Source: a virus
Length of the DNA stretch: 33,727 nt
Direction: 5' to 3' (one strand)
IMG/VR virus record: IMGVR_UViG_3300020156_000461
Span: 1 to 33,727 of that record
Part shown: piece after piece, positions 14,616 through 22,572 of the stretch
Numbering within the stretch: the stretch's first letter is position 1
Layout of the letters: the number at the start of each line of letters is the position of its first letter
Notes under the pieces: model-generated
The model's database searches: none
What the model was told of the DNA's origin: nothing
What the model saw: the letters and a program-made list of their open reading frames with translations, nothing else
Made by a program: the position numbers and the translations under genes

Positions 14616-16316
14616 ATGCAGGACGGGACGGCGGCGGTGTGGATCCCGCCAGAGAGCGCCATCGACCGGATCGAGGCCGGCCACGCCACGGCGGCCGACC
14701 TCGACCCGCTGTCGGAAGGCTTCCTGCTGAAGCACCAGCGCGACTGGATCGCCGACCCGTCGCCGCTGAAGATCGGGCCGAAGGGCCGGCGGACCGGCAT
14801 GACCTTCGCCGAGGCGCACGACCACGTGCTGATCGCGGCGGCCAGCCGCGATGCCGGCGGCGACCACTGCTGGTACATCGGCGACACCGCCGAGAAGGGG
14901 CGCGAGTTCATCGCCACCTGCGCCAACTTCGCCCAGACCGTCGCCAACGAGCTGTGCGCGATCGAGGACTTCGTCTTCGACGATCAGGAGGAACAGCCGG
15001 ACGGCACGGTCAAGACCCGGCAGATCACCGCCTGGCGCATCCGCTTCGCTTCGGGCCACCGGATCACCGGCCTGTCGTCGCGGCCGGCGGCGATCCGCGG
15101 TCTTCAGGGCGTCGTCGTCATCGACGAGGCGGCCTTCCACACCGACGTCGGCAAGGTGCTGGAAGCCGTGCTGGCCCTGCTGATCTGGGGCGGCAAGGTG
15201 CGCATCATCAGCTCGCACAACGGCGCGCTGAACGCCTTCAACACGCTGCTGAAGGAAGCCGAGAGCGGCAAGTTCCCCGCCACGATCCACCGCGTCACCT
15301 TCGACGACGCCGTGCGCAACGGCCTGTACGAGCGCGTCTGCTTCGCCCGCGGCTGGACCGCCAGCGTCGAGGGCAAGCGGCGCTGGTACCATCAGATCCG
15401 CGCCGCCTACGGCACCCGCACCGCCGCCATGCGCGAGGAGCTGGACGCGGTCCCGCGCGAGGACAGCGGCACCATGCTGGCGCTGGCGCTGATCGAGGCG
15501 GCCATGACGCCCGACTACGCCGTGGCGCGCTGGGAGAAGCCGGAGCCGGACGCCGAGGGCCGGGAATTCGTCGACTGGCCGGAGGTCCGGCGCCGCGCCC
15601 ACATGGCGGCCTGGATCGAGGCGCACGTCCAGCCCGTGCTGGAGCGGCTGCCGGAACGCTGGACCTACGGCATCGGCGGCGACTTCGCCATGCGCCAGGA
15701 CCGCTCGGCCTACGCCGTCGCCTTCGCCGACCAGTGGCTGGCCCGCCACGTGCCGCTGCTGGTCGAGGCACGCGAGTGCCCGTACGACCAGCAGAAGCAG
15801 CTGCTGTGGCGCATCGCCGACTTCCTTCGCGAAAAGCGCCGCCTGGGCAGCGGCGTCCTGGACGCCGGCGGCAACGGCATGGTGCTGGCCCAGGAGGCCC
15901 GCCAGCGCTACGGCGCCGACCGCATCGTCGAGCTGATCGCCAGCGACGCATGGCTGCGGGTGCACTCCACCCAACTGAAGACGGCGTTCGAGGACCGCAC
16001 GATCCGGATCGGCAAGGATCTCGACGTCCGCGACGATCTGCACCAGTTCCGCCTGGTCAACGGCGTCGGCCGCATCCCCAGCGACGTCCGCAAGGTCGGC
16101 ACGGACGGTGGGCGCCGCCACGCCGACGCGGCGATCGCCATCCTCAACGCCTTCGCGGCCACCAGCGCGCCGGCCGAAGCCATCGCCTACGAGGGCCTGC
16201 CCAAGCGTGGCCTGCCGCCGGCCGGCGACCGCCACGGCTTTTCCGGCGGCGGGGTCATGCAGGCCATGAGCCGCGCCGCCCGCCTTTTGTTCGGAGCTGA
16301 CGATGACCGGTACTGA
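14616..16316 (+). CDS. terL: Large terminase subunit (Mu gp28-like)
   Basis: This 566-residue packaging motor carries an ATPase half with a Walker A-like KIGPKGRRTGMT (52-63), Walker B VVVIDEAAF (166-174, D170/E171) and a coupling motif around IISSHNG (197-203). The RNase H-like nuclease half has Asp356 (GGDFAMRQDRSAYAV), Asp416 (LDAGGNG) and Asp504 (RHADAAIA), the usual three metal-binding acids. It pumps DNA into the head and cuts host-flanked DNA by the headful mechanism in Mu. Its end overlaps the portal gene by 14 bases. The Walker A motif lacks the strict GKT, as is common in Mu-type terminases. Confidence 0.96.
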   Translation: MQDGTAAVWIPPESAIDRIEAGHATAADLDPLSEGFLLKHQRDWIADPSPLKIGPKGRRTGMTFAEAHDHVLIAAASRDAGGDHCWYIGDTAEKGREFIATCANFAQTVANELCAIEDFVFDDQEEQPDGTVKTRQITAWRIRFASGHRITGLSSRPAAIRGLQGVVVIDEAAFHTDVGKVLEAVLALLIWGGKVRIISSHNGALNAFNTLLKEAESGKFPATIHRVTFDDAVRNGLYERVCFARGWTASVEGKRRWYHQIRAAYGTRTAAMREELDAVPREDSGTMLALALIEAAMTPDYAVARWEKPEPDAEGREFVDWPEVRRRAHMAAWIEAHVQPVLERLPERWTYGIGGDFAMRQDRSAYAVAFADQWLARHVPLLVEARECPYDQQKQLLWRIADFLREKRRLGSGVLDAGGNGMVLAQEARQRYGADRIVELIASDAWLRVHSTQLKTAFEDRTIRIGKDLDVRDDLHQFRLVNGVGRIPSDVRKVGTDGGRRHADAAIAILNAFAATSAPAEAIAYEGLPKRGLPPAGDRHGFSGGGVMQAMSRAARLLFGADDDRY

Positions 16317-17988
16317 CAGCCCCATCCTGGGTGCCGACGGGCGCCCCATGAAGCGCGTGGAACGCGCCGCCACGGAGGCGGCGCTGACCGGGGAGGTGGC
16401 TGCCCCCTCGCTGTTCGGCGTCCGCCGCGTCTGGCAGGAGGCGATCGCCCGCGACCTCACGCCGGCACGGCTGGCCGGCCTGCTGCGCCGCGCGGCCGAG
16501 GGCGACGCCGACGCCTATCTGGCGCTGGCCGAGGAGATGGAGGAGCTGGACCTGCATTACGGCTCCGTCCTCGGCACCCGCAAGCGTGCCCTCTCCGGCA
16601 TCGAGCCGCGCGTGGAGGCCGCCAGCGACGAGACGCGCGACCAGGAAATCGCCGACGCCGTCCGCAAGCTGGTCAACCCGCTGGTGTGGCCCGACCTGGT
16701 CGAGGACCTGCTGGACGGCCTGGGCAAGGGGTACAGCGTGGTGGAGATCGTCTGGGACACCGCGGTCACACCCTGGGTACCGGCACGCTACGAGCACCGC
16801 GACCCGCGCTGGTTCGTCTACGACGACGCCAGCCGGCGCCATCTGCTGCTGAAGGACGAGGCGGCGCCGCGGGGCGTCGAGCTGCCGCCCAACAAGTTCA
16901 TCGTGCACGAGCCCAAGCTGAAGACCGGCATCCCCATCCGCGGCGGCTTGGCGCGGCTGGTGGCGTGGACCTTCATGTTCAAGCACTACACGGTGCTGGA
17001 CTGGGTGCAGTTCTGCGAGACCTACGGCATGCCGATCCGGCTCGGCCGCTACGGCGCCGGCGCCGGCGACGCCGACCTGCGGGTGCTGCGTCAGGCGGTG
17101 ACGAACCTGGCGCGCGACGCCGCCGCCATCCTGCCCGACACCATGCGCGTGGAGTTCCAGCAGGTGGCTGCCGGAGGCAGCGGTTGGGAGGTGTTCCAGC
17201 GTCTGGCCGAGTACCTGGACAAGCAGGCCAGCAAAGCCGTGCTGGGCCAGACCATGACGGCCGACGACGGCGCCAGCATGGCGCAGGCCAAGGTGCACAA
17301 CGAGGTGCGCCAGGACATCCGGCGCGCCGACGCCCGCCAGCTGAGCGCCACGCTGAACCGCGACCTCGTGCGGCCGTTCGTCGACCTGAACTTCGGGCCG
17401 CCGCCGAACGGCTATCCGCTGCTGCTGCATCCGGTGCTGGAGCCCGAGGACGTCAAGCTGCTGGTGGAGAGCTTGGTGGCACTGGTGCCCATGGGCCTGG
17501 AGGTCGAGGCGTCGGTGGTGCGGGACAAGCTGGGCATCCCCGACCCGCCGCCGCCGGAGAAGCGCGGGCCGGAAGTGCGGCTGCTCCAGGCGCCGGCCGC
17601 CGCCCCGCCACCGGCGCCGGCCGATCCCGCCCGCGTCGACGGCGACGTGGCCACCGCCGCCAATCGTGCGTGCCCCAGCTGCGCCACGGCACAGGCGCTG
17701 AACCGGGAAGGCGAAGCCGACGCCCTGGACGCGCTGGCGGACGCGGCGCTGGACGGCTGGCGGCCGGTCATGGCGCCGCTGGTCGACCCCGTCGTCGACG
17801 CGATCCAGTCGGCCGGCAGCTACGAGGAGGCGCTGGCTCTGCTGCCGGAGCTGATGGAGCGGATGGACGCGGACGAGCTGATGCGCTCGCTCGCCCGCGC
17901 CACCTTCCTGGCGCGCGCCGCCGGCGACGCCGGCGATCTTGATGGTGAGCGCGCTTCGCGCGCCGGCGATGCGGGTGACCTGCCGTGA
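16303..17988 (+). CDS. Portal protein (DUF935, Mu gp29-like)
   Basis: The 561 residues match the Mu gp29/DUF935 portal family: an N-terminal clip and wing region with EEMEELDLHYGSVLGTRKRA, then GKGYSVVEIVW, HRDPRWFVYDD, PPNKFIVHEPK, AWTFMFKHYTVLDWVQFCETYGMPIRLGRY, and a stem-like SKAVLGQTMTADDG. The dodecameric portal is the vertex for DNA entry. The C-terminal part (about 430-561) is Pro/Ala-rich and variable, with a CPSC at about 462-465, and ends with a short repeated GDAGDL unit. It overlaps terL by 14 bases and the MuF gene by ATGA-type coupling (GTGA). Confidence 0.95.
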   Translation: MTGTDSPILGADGRPMKRVERAATEAALTGEVAAPSLFGVRRVWQEAIARDLTPARLAGLLRRAAEGDADAYLALAEEMEELDLHYGSVLGTRKRALSGIEPRVEAASDETRDQEIADAVRKLVNPLVWPDLVEDLLDGLGKGYSVVEIVWDTAVTPWVPARYEHRDPRWFVYDDASRRHLLLKDEAAPRGVELPPNKFIVHEPKLKTGIPIRGGLARLVAWTFMFKHYTVLDWVQFCETYGMPIRLGRYGAGAGDADLRVLRQAVTNLARDAAAILPDTMRVEFQQVAAGGSGWEVFQRLAEYLDKQASKAVLGQTMTADDGASMAQAKVHNEVRQDIRRADARQLSATLNRDLVRPFVDLNFGPPPNGYPLLLHPVLEPEDVKLLVESLVALVPMGLEVEASVVRDKLGIPDPPPPEKRGPEVRLLQAPAAAPPPAPADPARVDGDVATAANRACPSCATAQALNREGEADALDALADAALDGWRPVMAPLVDPVVDAIQSAGSYEEALALLPELMERMDADELMRSLARATFLARAAGDAGDLDGERASRAGDAGDLP

Positions 17989-19223
17989 CGGCGTACAGCG
18001 AGAAGCCCGGGTACAGCTTCCCCACCGGCCCCGATCCCGAAACGCTGGCGTACCTGAAGGCCAAAGGCTGGGCGCCGGCCTTCAGCCACAAGGACGTGTG
18101 GGGGGAGGAGCACGCCTTCGCCTTCATGGTGGCCAAGGCGACCCGGATGGACGTGCTGCGCACCATCCGCGAGGAGCTGGAACGCGCGCAGGCCGCCGGC
18201 CTGCCGTTCGAGGCGTTCAAGCGGAACCTGACGCCGCGCCTGCAGGAACTGGGATGGTGGGGCGAAGGCGAGGTGCCCGATCCGAAGGCGGACGGCGCCC
18301 TGCGTCCCGGACAGCTCGGCAGCCCGCAGCGGCTGCGGACCATCTACGAGGCCAACATCCGCACGGCGCACGCCGCCGGCCAGTGGGCACGGATTGAACG
18401 CAGCAAGGCGGCGCTGCCCTATCTGCTGTACCAGCTGGGTCCGTCGGAGCGGCACCGGCCGGAGCACGCGGAGAAGAAGGGGCTGGTGCTGCCGGTGGAC
18501 GATCCCTTCTGGCGCCGGTGGATGCCGCCCAACGGCTGGGGCTGCAAGTGCCGGGTCCGGCAGGTCTCGGCCGCCGAAGTGCGGCGCCAAGGCTGGGAGG
18601 TGTCGCCGTCTCCGGAGGTGCCGACGCGGCGCTGGACGAACGACCGGCGCGGCGAGACGATCGACGTGCCGGTCGGCATCGACCCCGGCTGGGACACCAA
18701 TCCGGGCCTGACGCGACGCCGGAACCTCGACCGCTGGGCCGTCGACAAGCTGCGCGACGCGCCGCCCGATCTCGCCCGCGCGACCATCTCCGACATGGTG
18801 GCCAGCCCTCGCTTCGCCGAATGGCTGGCGCGGCCCGAGGGCACCTTCGCCGTGGCGCGGCTGTCCGACGCCGTCGCGCAGGCGATCGGCACCAGGAACC
18901 CGGTCGCCGTCCTGTCGGACGAGACCATGGCCAAGCAGAAGGGGGAACTGCCGGGCAGGCGCGGGCATCCGGAATTGACGGTGGACGAGTACCGGAAGCT
19001 GCCCTACCTCGGGTCCGATCCGGAGCTGGTCGCGAAGGAGGGGGAGAACGCCGCCGTGTACCTGTGGCGGGACGGGCGGCTCTACAAGGCGGTCGTGAAG
19101 CGCACCGGCACCGGCGAGGGGACCTTCGTCACCAGCTTCACCCGCGTTGACGACGAGCTGCAGCTGGTCCGGCTGCACCGGCGCGCCGACGAGATCCTGT
19201 TCGACGGGGGCGAGGATGAGTGA
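17985..19223 (+). CDS. MuF-type head morphogenesis protein with C-terminal nuclease-fold (PBECR-like) domain
   Basis: The protein has 412 residues. The MuF/SPP1 gp7-type minor head domain occupies about 40-200, with the end motif PPNGWGCKCRV (181-191), the family's Cys-containing hallmark. It is packaged in the head near the portal. A variable linker follows. The last about 110 residues (IGTRNPVAVL..., GRRGHPELTVDEYRKLP at 324-340, YKAVVKRTGTG at 367-377, FVTSFTRV) match the pattern of the phage barnase-EndoU-colicin E5/D-RelE-like (PBECR) nuclease domains known as C-terminal parts of such proteins. Candidate catalytic residues are H328, K372 and the TSF strand. Nuclease activity is inferred. 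The start codon is GTG at 17985. Confidence 0.9.
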   Translation: MTAYSEKPGYSFPTGPDPETLAYLKAKGWAPAFSHKDVWGEEHAFAFMVAKATRMDVLRTIREELERAQAAGLPFEAFKRNLTPRLQELGWWGEGEVPDPKADGALRPGQLGSPQRLRTIYEANIRTAHAAGQWARIERSKAALPYLLYQLGPSERHRPEHAEKKGLVLPVDDPFWRRWMPPNGWGCKCRVRQVSAAEVRRQGWEVSPSPEVPTRRWTNDRRGETIDVPVGIDPGWDTNPGLTRRRNLDRWAVDKLRDAPPDLARATISDMVASPRFAEWLARPEGTFAVARLSDAVAQAIGTRNPVAVLSDETMAKQKGELPGRRGHPELTVDEYRKLPYLGSDPELVAKEGENAAVYLWRDGRLYKAVVKRTGTGEGTFVTSFTRVDDELQLVRLHRRADEILFDGGEDE

Positions 19224-19418
19224 GGGGCGCACGGTGGGGCCTCGCAGGGAACCCCACATGACGCTCCGGCGGGCGGACCCGCCGTGCTACGGCCGCGAGA
19301 GTTTCACCGTGTCGCGTGCGCCTGCGCTGAATATAGCGCTCCTTGCGCGGCGCGTCACGCCCGGCCCGCTGAGGCCCTGAGCGCCCCTGGCTGCCCCTTC
19401 CCCAGTCGGAGGGGCCGC

Positions 19419-19458
19419 ATACCCCTTAAGAGCCCTCTTACCGGCTCTTAAGGGGTAT
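19419..19458. terminator. Perfect 16-bp inverted repeat, possible terminator
   Basis: ATACCCCTTAAGAGCC (19419-19434) and GGCTCTTAAGGGGTAT (19443-19458) are exact reverse complements with the 8-base loop CTCTTACC. The stem contains a CTTAAG site in each arm. There is no T-run behind it, so it would be an unusual intrinsic terminator. It sits 195 bases after the MuF gene and 65 bases before the late operator dyad, suitable for ending the upstream transcript. It might instead be a protein-binding site. Confidence 0.55.
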
Positions 19459-19522
19459 TCCGAAGGGGCATGGACGATAGACGTCCGCCAGCGTAGGGTT
19501 GGCGGACGGCAGCGAAGCCACG

Positions 19523-19540
19523 CCCGGACACCTGTCCGGG
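19523..19540 (+). promoter_or_regulatory. Late operator dyad 2 (predicted activator site of the protease promoter)
   Basis: CCCGGACA-CC-TGTCCGGG is the same perfect dyad as at 11819-11836, again preceded by G and followed by TGT. It ends 61 bases before the protease ATG, against 59 before the endolysin ATG at the other site. A short GGCGGCAC string also follows both dyads at about 30 bases. Its place upstream of the protease gene equals the PI promoter of Mu. Confidence 0.7.
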
Positions 19541-19601
19541 TGTCAGGCGTTCGCGCGGTCGGACAGGGTGGCGGCACCGCACCACCCACTCCGGCCACCC
19601 G

Positions 19602-20582
19602 ATGCCCGCCCGCCGCGACATCCTTTCCGACACACAGCGCGTCCTGTGCTTCGAGCTGACCGCCGCCGGCGGTCCGGCCCCGGAGTGGATCATGCTGCTG
19701 CCGGCCGGCCCCGAAGTGGTCGGGCTGGACGGCCGCCGCTGGCTGAACGGCAACCCGGCCCGCGTGGTCGAGGCGTTCCGGGCGCGCGGCCTCGACCTCG
19801 TCCTGGACTGGGAGCACGGCAGCGAGACCCGCTCGCTGGCCGGCGAGCGCAGCCCGGCCGCCGGCTGGATCAAGGACGTGGAGCTGCGCGACGGTGCCGT
19901 CTGGGGCCGCGTCGCCTGGACCGACCAGGGCCGCGCCGACGTCGAGGGCGGCGCCTACCGCTACATCAGCCCCAGCTTCGACTTCAGCCGCTCCGCCAAC
20001 GAGATCGTCCGGCTCACCTCCGTGGGCCTGGTGCATGCCCCCAACCTGCCGGCGCTGCCGGCGCTCAATCGCGAGGAGCCGATGGACATCAAAGCCCTGT
20101 GCCGGGAACTCGGCCTGCCGGAGACCGCGAGCCTGGACGACGTCCTGGCCGCCGTCCGCCGGCAGAAGACCGACCTGGACACCGCCCGCAACCGGGCGGA
20201 GACGCCCGACATCGCCCGCTTCGTGCCGCGGGCGGACTACGACGCCGCCGTGAACCGCGCCACCAACGCCGAGAAGACGCTGGCGGATGTCGAGGCCGCG
20301 ACGCTCAAGGCCGACGTCGACGCCCTGATCGAGCAGGGCAAGAAGGAGGGCAAGATCAGCCCGGCGACGGAGGACTTCTACCGCGCCCAGTGCCGTGACC
20401 GCGCCGGCGTCGACCGGTTCCGCGACTTCCTGAAGGCGGCGCCGAAGGTGCTGGATCCGGCGCCGTCCGCCACGGGCAAGCCGCCGGCCGGCGACGGGGC
20501 GCTGTCCGACGAGGACCGCGCCGTGTGCCGCCAGATGGGCTTCACCGAAGAAGAGTGGCGCACGTTCAAGGAGGGCAAGTAG
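19602..20582 (+). CDS. Head maturation protease with C-terminal scaffold part (Mu gpI-like)
   Basis: The protein has 326 residues. The N-terminal about 160 residues are the Mu gpI-type protease: LDLVLDWEHGS (64-74, with D69, E71, H72), SPAAGWIKDVELRDGAVWGRV (84-104) and AYRYISPSFDF (118-128), whose Ser is the likely nucleophile region, then VGLVHAPNLPALPALN. From residue 161 the protein is helical, charged and coiled-coil-like, as a scaffold is. It cleaves scaffold and capsid proteins during head maturation. It is the first gene after the second late dyad. A nested start gives the scaffold alone. Confidence 0.92.
   Translation: MPARRDILSDTQRVLCFELTAAGGPAPEWIMLLPAGPEVVGLDGRRWLNGNPARVVEAFRARGLDLVLDWEHGSETRSLAGERSPAAGWIKDVELRDGAVWGRVAWTDQGRADVEGGAYRYISPSFDFSRSANEIVRLTSVGLVHAPNLPALPALNREEPMDIKALCRELGLPETASLDDVLAAVRRQKTDLDTARNRAETPDIARFVPRADYDAAVNRATNAEKTLADVEAATLKADVDALIEQGKKEGKISPATEDFYRAQCRDRAGVDRFRDFLKAAPKVLDPAPSATGKPPAGDGALSDEDRAVCRQMGFTEEEWRTFKEGK
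20082..20582 (+). CDS. Nested scaffold protein (Mu gpZ-like), same frame as the protease
   Basis: An internal ATG at 20082 (Met161 of the protease) is preceded by GAGGAG at 20073-20078. Translation from it would give 166 residues in the same frame, the helical scaffold without the protease. This repeats the I/Z arrangement of Mu, where Z is made from an internal start. Both the ribosome-binding site and the domain border at residue 160 agree. Spacing of three bases between AGGAG and ATG is short, which would lower efficiency. Confidence 0.65.
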   Translation: MDIKALCRELGLPETASLDDVLAAVRRQKTDLDTARNRAETPDIARFVPRADYDAAVNRATNAEKTLADVEAATLKADVDALIEQGKKEGKISPATEDFYRAQCRDRAGVDRFRDFLKAAPKVLDPAPSATGKPPAGDGALSDEDRAVCRQMGFTEEEWRTFKEGK

Positions 20583-20990
20583 ATGGCCGCCCTGTCCGCC
20601 GGCCGGCGTACGCAGCAGCGCGCCGGCGACATCATCTCCCATCCGCTGGCCGCGGGTGCCGTCGTCCACCAGGGCGGGCTCGCCTGCCTGAACGCCGCCG
20701 GCTTCCTCGTGCCGGGCGCCACCGCCACCAACCTGACCTGCGTCGGCATCGCCGCGCAGAGCGTCAGCAACGCCGCCGGTGCCGCCGGTGCCGAGCGGGC
20801 GGACGTGCGCCGCGACGGCAGCTGGCGCTTCGACAACGACGCCGCCGACCCGGTCGGCCGCGCGCACGTCGGCAAGGCGGCCTGGATCGTGGATGACCAG
20901 ACCGTCGCCGCGACCGATGGCGGCGGCACGCGCAGCGCCGCCGGAACCATCATCGACATCGACGCCGATGGCGTCTGGATCGAGTTTTAA
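20583..20990 (+). CDS. Capsid decoration (cement) protein
   Basis: The 135 residues are beta-rich. A GDIISHPLAAGAVVHQGGLACLNAAGFLVPGA start is followed by VGIAAQSVSNAAGAAGAERADVRRDGSWRF, a common wording in phage decoration proteins (spike or D/DUF2190-like), and WIVDDQTVAATDGGGTRSAAGTIIDIDADGVWIEF at the end. These proteins coat and stabilise the expanded capsid. It is located exactly between protease/scaffold and major capsid genes. It begins directly after the protease stop. Assignment is by pattern and position. Confidence 0.82.
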   Translation: MAALSAGRRTQQRAGDIISHPLAAGAVVHQGGLACLNAAGFLVPGATATNLTCVGIAAQSVSNAAGAAGAERADVRRDGSWRFDNDAADPVGRAHVGKAAWIVDDQTVAATDGGGTRSAAGTIIDIDADGVWIEF

Positions 20991-20999
20991 GGAGGCCCC

Positions 21000-21896
21000 A
21001 TGCCCCGCGTGATCACCGCCGCCCTGCTGGCCAGCGCCAGCCAGGGCTTCCAGATGGCCTTCAACACCGGGGTGGAGGCCGTCGAGCGCACCTGGTCGAA
21101 GATCGCCATGGAGACGCCGTCCTACGGCCGCTCCGAGATCTACCCCTGGCTGATGACCCTGCCCGGCACCCGCGAGTGGATCGGCGAGCGGTTCATCAAC
21201 AGCCTGGAAGCCACCGGCTTCGAGGTGGCAAACAAGACCTTCGAGAACACGTACGGCGTCAAGCGCACCGACATCGAGGACGATCGGCTGGGCATCTACA
21301 AGCCCGCCTTCTCCATGCTGGGCGAGACGGCGGCCGAGACGCCCGACGATCTGGTGTGGGGCCTGCTGCCGGCGGGCTTCAGCACGGTGAGCTGGGACGG
21401 CCAGTACTTCTTCGACACGGACCATCCCGTTATCGACGCTGACGGCAAGGTCACGTCCATGTCGAACTTCGGCGGCGGCAGTGGCACGCCCTGGTACCTC
21501 GTCTGCACCAAGCGCATCCGCAAGCCCTTCATCTTCCAGAAGCGCTCAGAGGTCGAGTTCGCCAAGCAGGACCAGACGAGCGACGAGGCCGTCTTCATGC
21601 GCGACGAATTCCTGTACGGCGTGCGCTTGCGCTGCAACGCCGCCTACGGGTTCTGGCAGATGGTGTACGCGAGCCGCCAGCCGCTGACGTCCGCGAACTT
21701 CGACGCGGCCTACAACGCCATGTGCGCCATCAAGGGCGACTACGGCCGGGCGCTCGGCAACAAGCCCAACCTGCTGGTGGTGCCGACCAACCTGCGCGGC
21801 GCGGCGAACGAGGTCATCAAGGCCGAGCGGCTGGCCAACGGCGCCACCAACACCAACCGGGATCTCGTCGAGATCCATGTCGAGCAGCGCCTGTAA
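21000..21896 (+). CDS. Major capsid protein (Mu gpT-like)
   Basis: The 298 residues match the Mu gpT major head subunit family, an HK97-like fold. Characteristic parts are GFQMAFNTGVEAVERTWSKIA near the start, LPGTREWIGERFINSLEATGFEVANKTFENTYGVKRTDIEDDRLGIYKP, and the closing LLVVPTNLRGAANEVIKAERLANGATN region. Mu gpT is of similar size (305). A strong AAGGAGG (20990-20996) is four bases from the ATG, in line with a highly expressed structural gene. It is preceded by the decoration gene. Confidence 0.96.
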   Translation: MPRVITAALLASASQGFQMAFNTGVEAVERTWSKIAMETPSYGRSEIYPWLMTLPGTREWIGERFINSLEATGFEVANKTFENTYGVKRTDIEDDRLGIYKPAFSMLGETAAETPDDLVWGLLPAGFSTVSWDGQYFFDTDHPVIDADGKVTSMSNFGGGSGTPWYLVCTKRIRKPFIFQKRSEVEFAKQDQTSDEAVFMRDEFLYGVRLRCNAAYGFWQMVYASRQPLTSANFDAAYNAMCAIKGDYGRALGNKPNLLVVPTNLRGAANEVIKAERLANGATNTNRDLVEIHVEQRL

Positions 21897-21908
21897 GGAG
21901 ACGGCTCC

Positions 21909-22124
21909 ATGGCCCAGCACCTGCGCATCGTGTCCAAGCGCGCCGGCTTCCGCCGCGCCGGCATCAGCCACCCCGACCAGCCCGTGTTCCACCGCCTTTC
22001 CGACTTTACGGCGGCGCAGGAGGCGGCGCTGAAGGCCGAGCCCATGCTGATCGTCGACGAGATGGACCCGCCCGACGCGGTGCCAGCCGCCGGCGAAGGG
22101 CAAGGCCGCCGTCGGGGCGGCTAA
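21909..22124 (+). CDS. Mu gp35-like (HI1506-related) small head/connector protein
   Basis: The protein has 71 residues. The core LRIVSKRAGFRRAGISHPDQPVFHRLSDF matches the Mu gp35/HI1506 pattern (SKxxGFRRAGI, then Phe- and Leu-rich positions with an EPMLIVDE ending). Family members sit directly after the capsid gene, as here. Its job in head completion is not known. AAGGAGA precedes the ATG. The final 15 residues are Gly/Arg-rich and variable. Confidence 0.82.
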   Translation: MAQHLRIVSKRAGFRRAGISHPDQPVFHRLSDFTAAQEAALKAEPMLIVDEMDPPDAVPAAGEGQGRRRGG

Positions 22125-22139
22125 CCGGAGGAGCCGTCC

Positions 22140-22568
22140 ATGTCCTACGCCACGCTCCAGGACCTGATCGACCGCTTCGGCGCGGACGAGCTGGTGCAGC
22201 TCACCGATCGTGCGGCCGTGCCGACCGAGGCGATCGACGAGGTCGTGGTGGGGCGGGCGCTGGACGACGCCCGCCGGCTGATCGACGGCTACGTGGGCGG
22301 GCGCTACCGGCTGCCGCTCGCCCCGGTGCCCGACCTGGTGCGCCGGATCGCCTGCGACCTGGCGCGCTACTTCCTGCACTCCAACAAGCCCACGGAGCTG
22401 GTGAAGGACAGCTACAAGGAGGCGGTGCGTCTGCTGGAGAAGGTCGCCGCCGGCACCGTCACCCTTCAGGCCGCCGGCCTGGAAGCGCCCGCGTCCACCC
22501 ACACCGGTGCCGCCTTCATCGCCGGCGAGGCGCCTTTGTTCGGGCGCCGCGCCCACCGCGGGAGCTGA
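22140..22568 (+). CDS. Head-tail connector protein (DUF1320, Mu gp36-like)
   Basis: The 142 residues match DUF1320. They include a YATLQDLIDRFGADELVQLTDR start, then ALDDARRLIDGYVGGRYRLPLAPVPDLVRRIACDLARYFLH, typical of the gp36/gp6-like adaptor helices. Such proteins form the ring under the portal. GGAGGAG lies eight bases before the ATG. The last 25 residues (THTGAAFIAGEAPLFGRRAHRG) are a flexible tail typical of the family. Confidence 0.92.
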   Translation: MSYATLQDLIDRFGADELVQLTDRAAVPTEAIDEVVVGRALDDARRLIDGYVGGRYRLPLAPVPDLVRRIACDLARYFLHSNKPTELVKDSYKEAVRLLEKVAAGTVTLQAAGLEAPASTHTGAAFIAGEAPLFGRRAHRGS

Positions 22569-22572
22569 GACG

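Larger units (their letters stand above)
19224..19601. other. 378-base spacer with several inverted repeats and late operator
   Basis: This is the only gap over 300 bases without a convincing gene. Going left to right it holds a GCGCT-GAATAT-AGCGC stem (19324-19339), a perfect 16-bp inverted repeat (19419-19458), a 9-bp inverted repeat CGTCCGCCA/TGGCGGACG (19482-19508), and the operator dyad at 19523-19540. It is placed between the head-vertex operon and the protease operon, so termination of one and initiation of the next is the likely job. A 54-codon open frame at 19216-19380 is not convincing. Confidence 0.7.

Noticed and set aside
17935-17985. A short repeat GDAGDL...GDAGDL with a GCGCG-CTT-CGCGC stem at the portal gene end
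   Set aside because: It is a two-copy unit in a variable tail of a GC-rich gene; it can arise by slippage and there is no sign of a regulatory role.
19216-19380. A 54-codon frame starting ATG after the MuF gene (MSEGRTVGPRREP...)
   Set aside because: It runs through inverted repeats, has an Arg/Pro-rich composition and no family; its start lies inside the end of the MuF gene. I treat the region as regulatory spacer.
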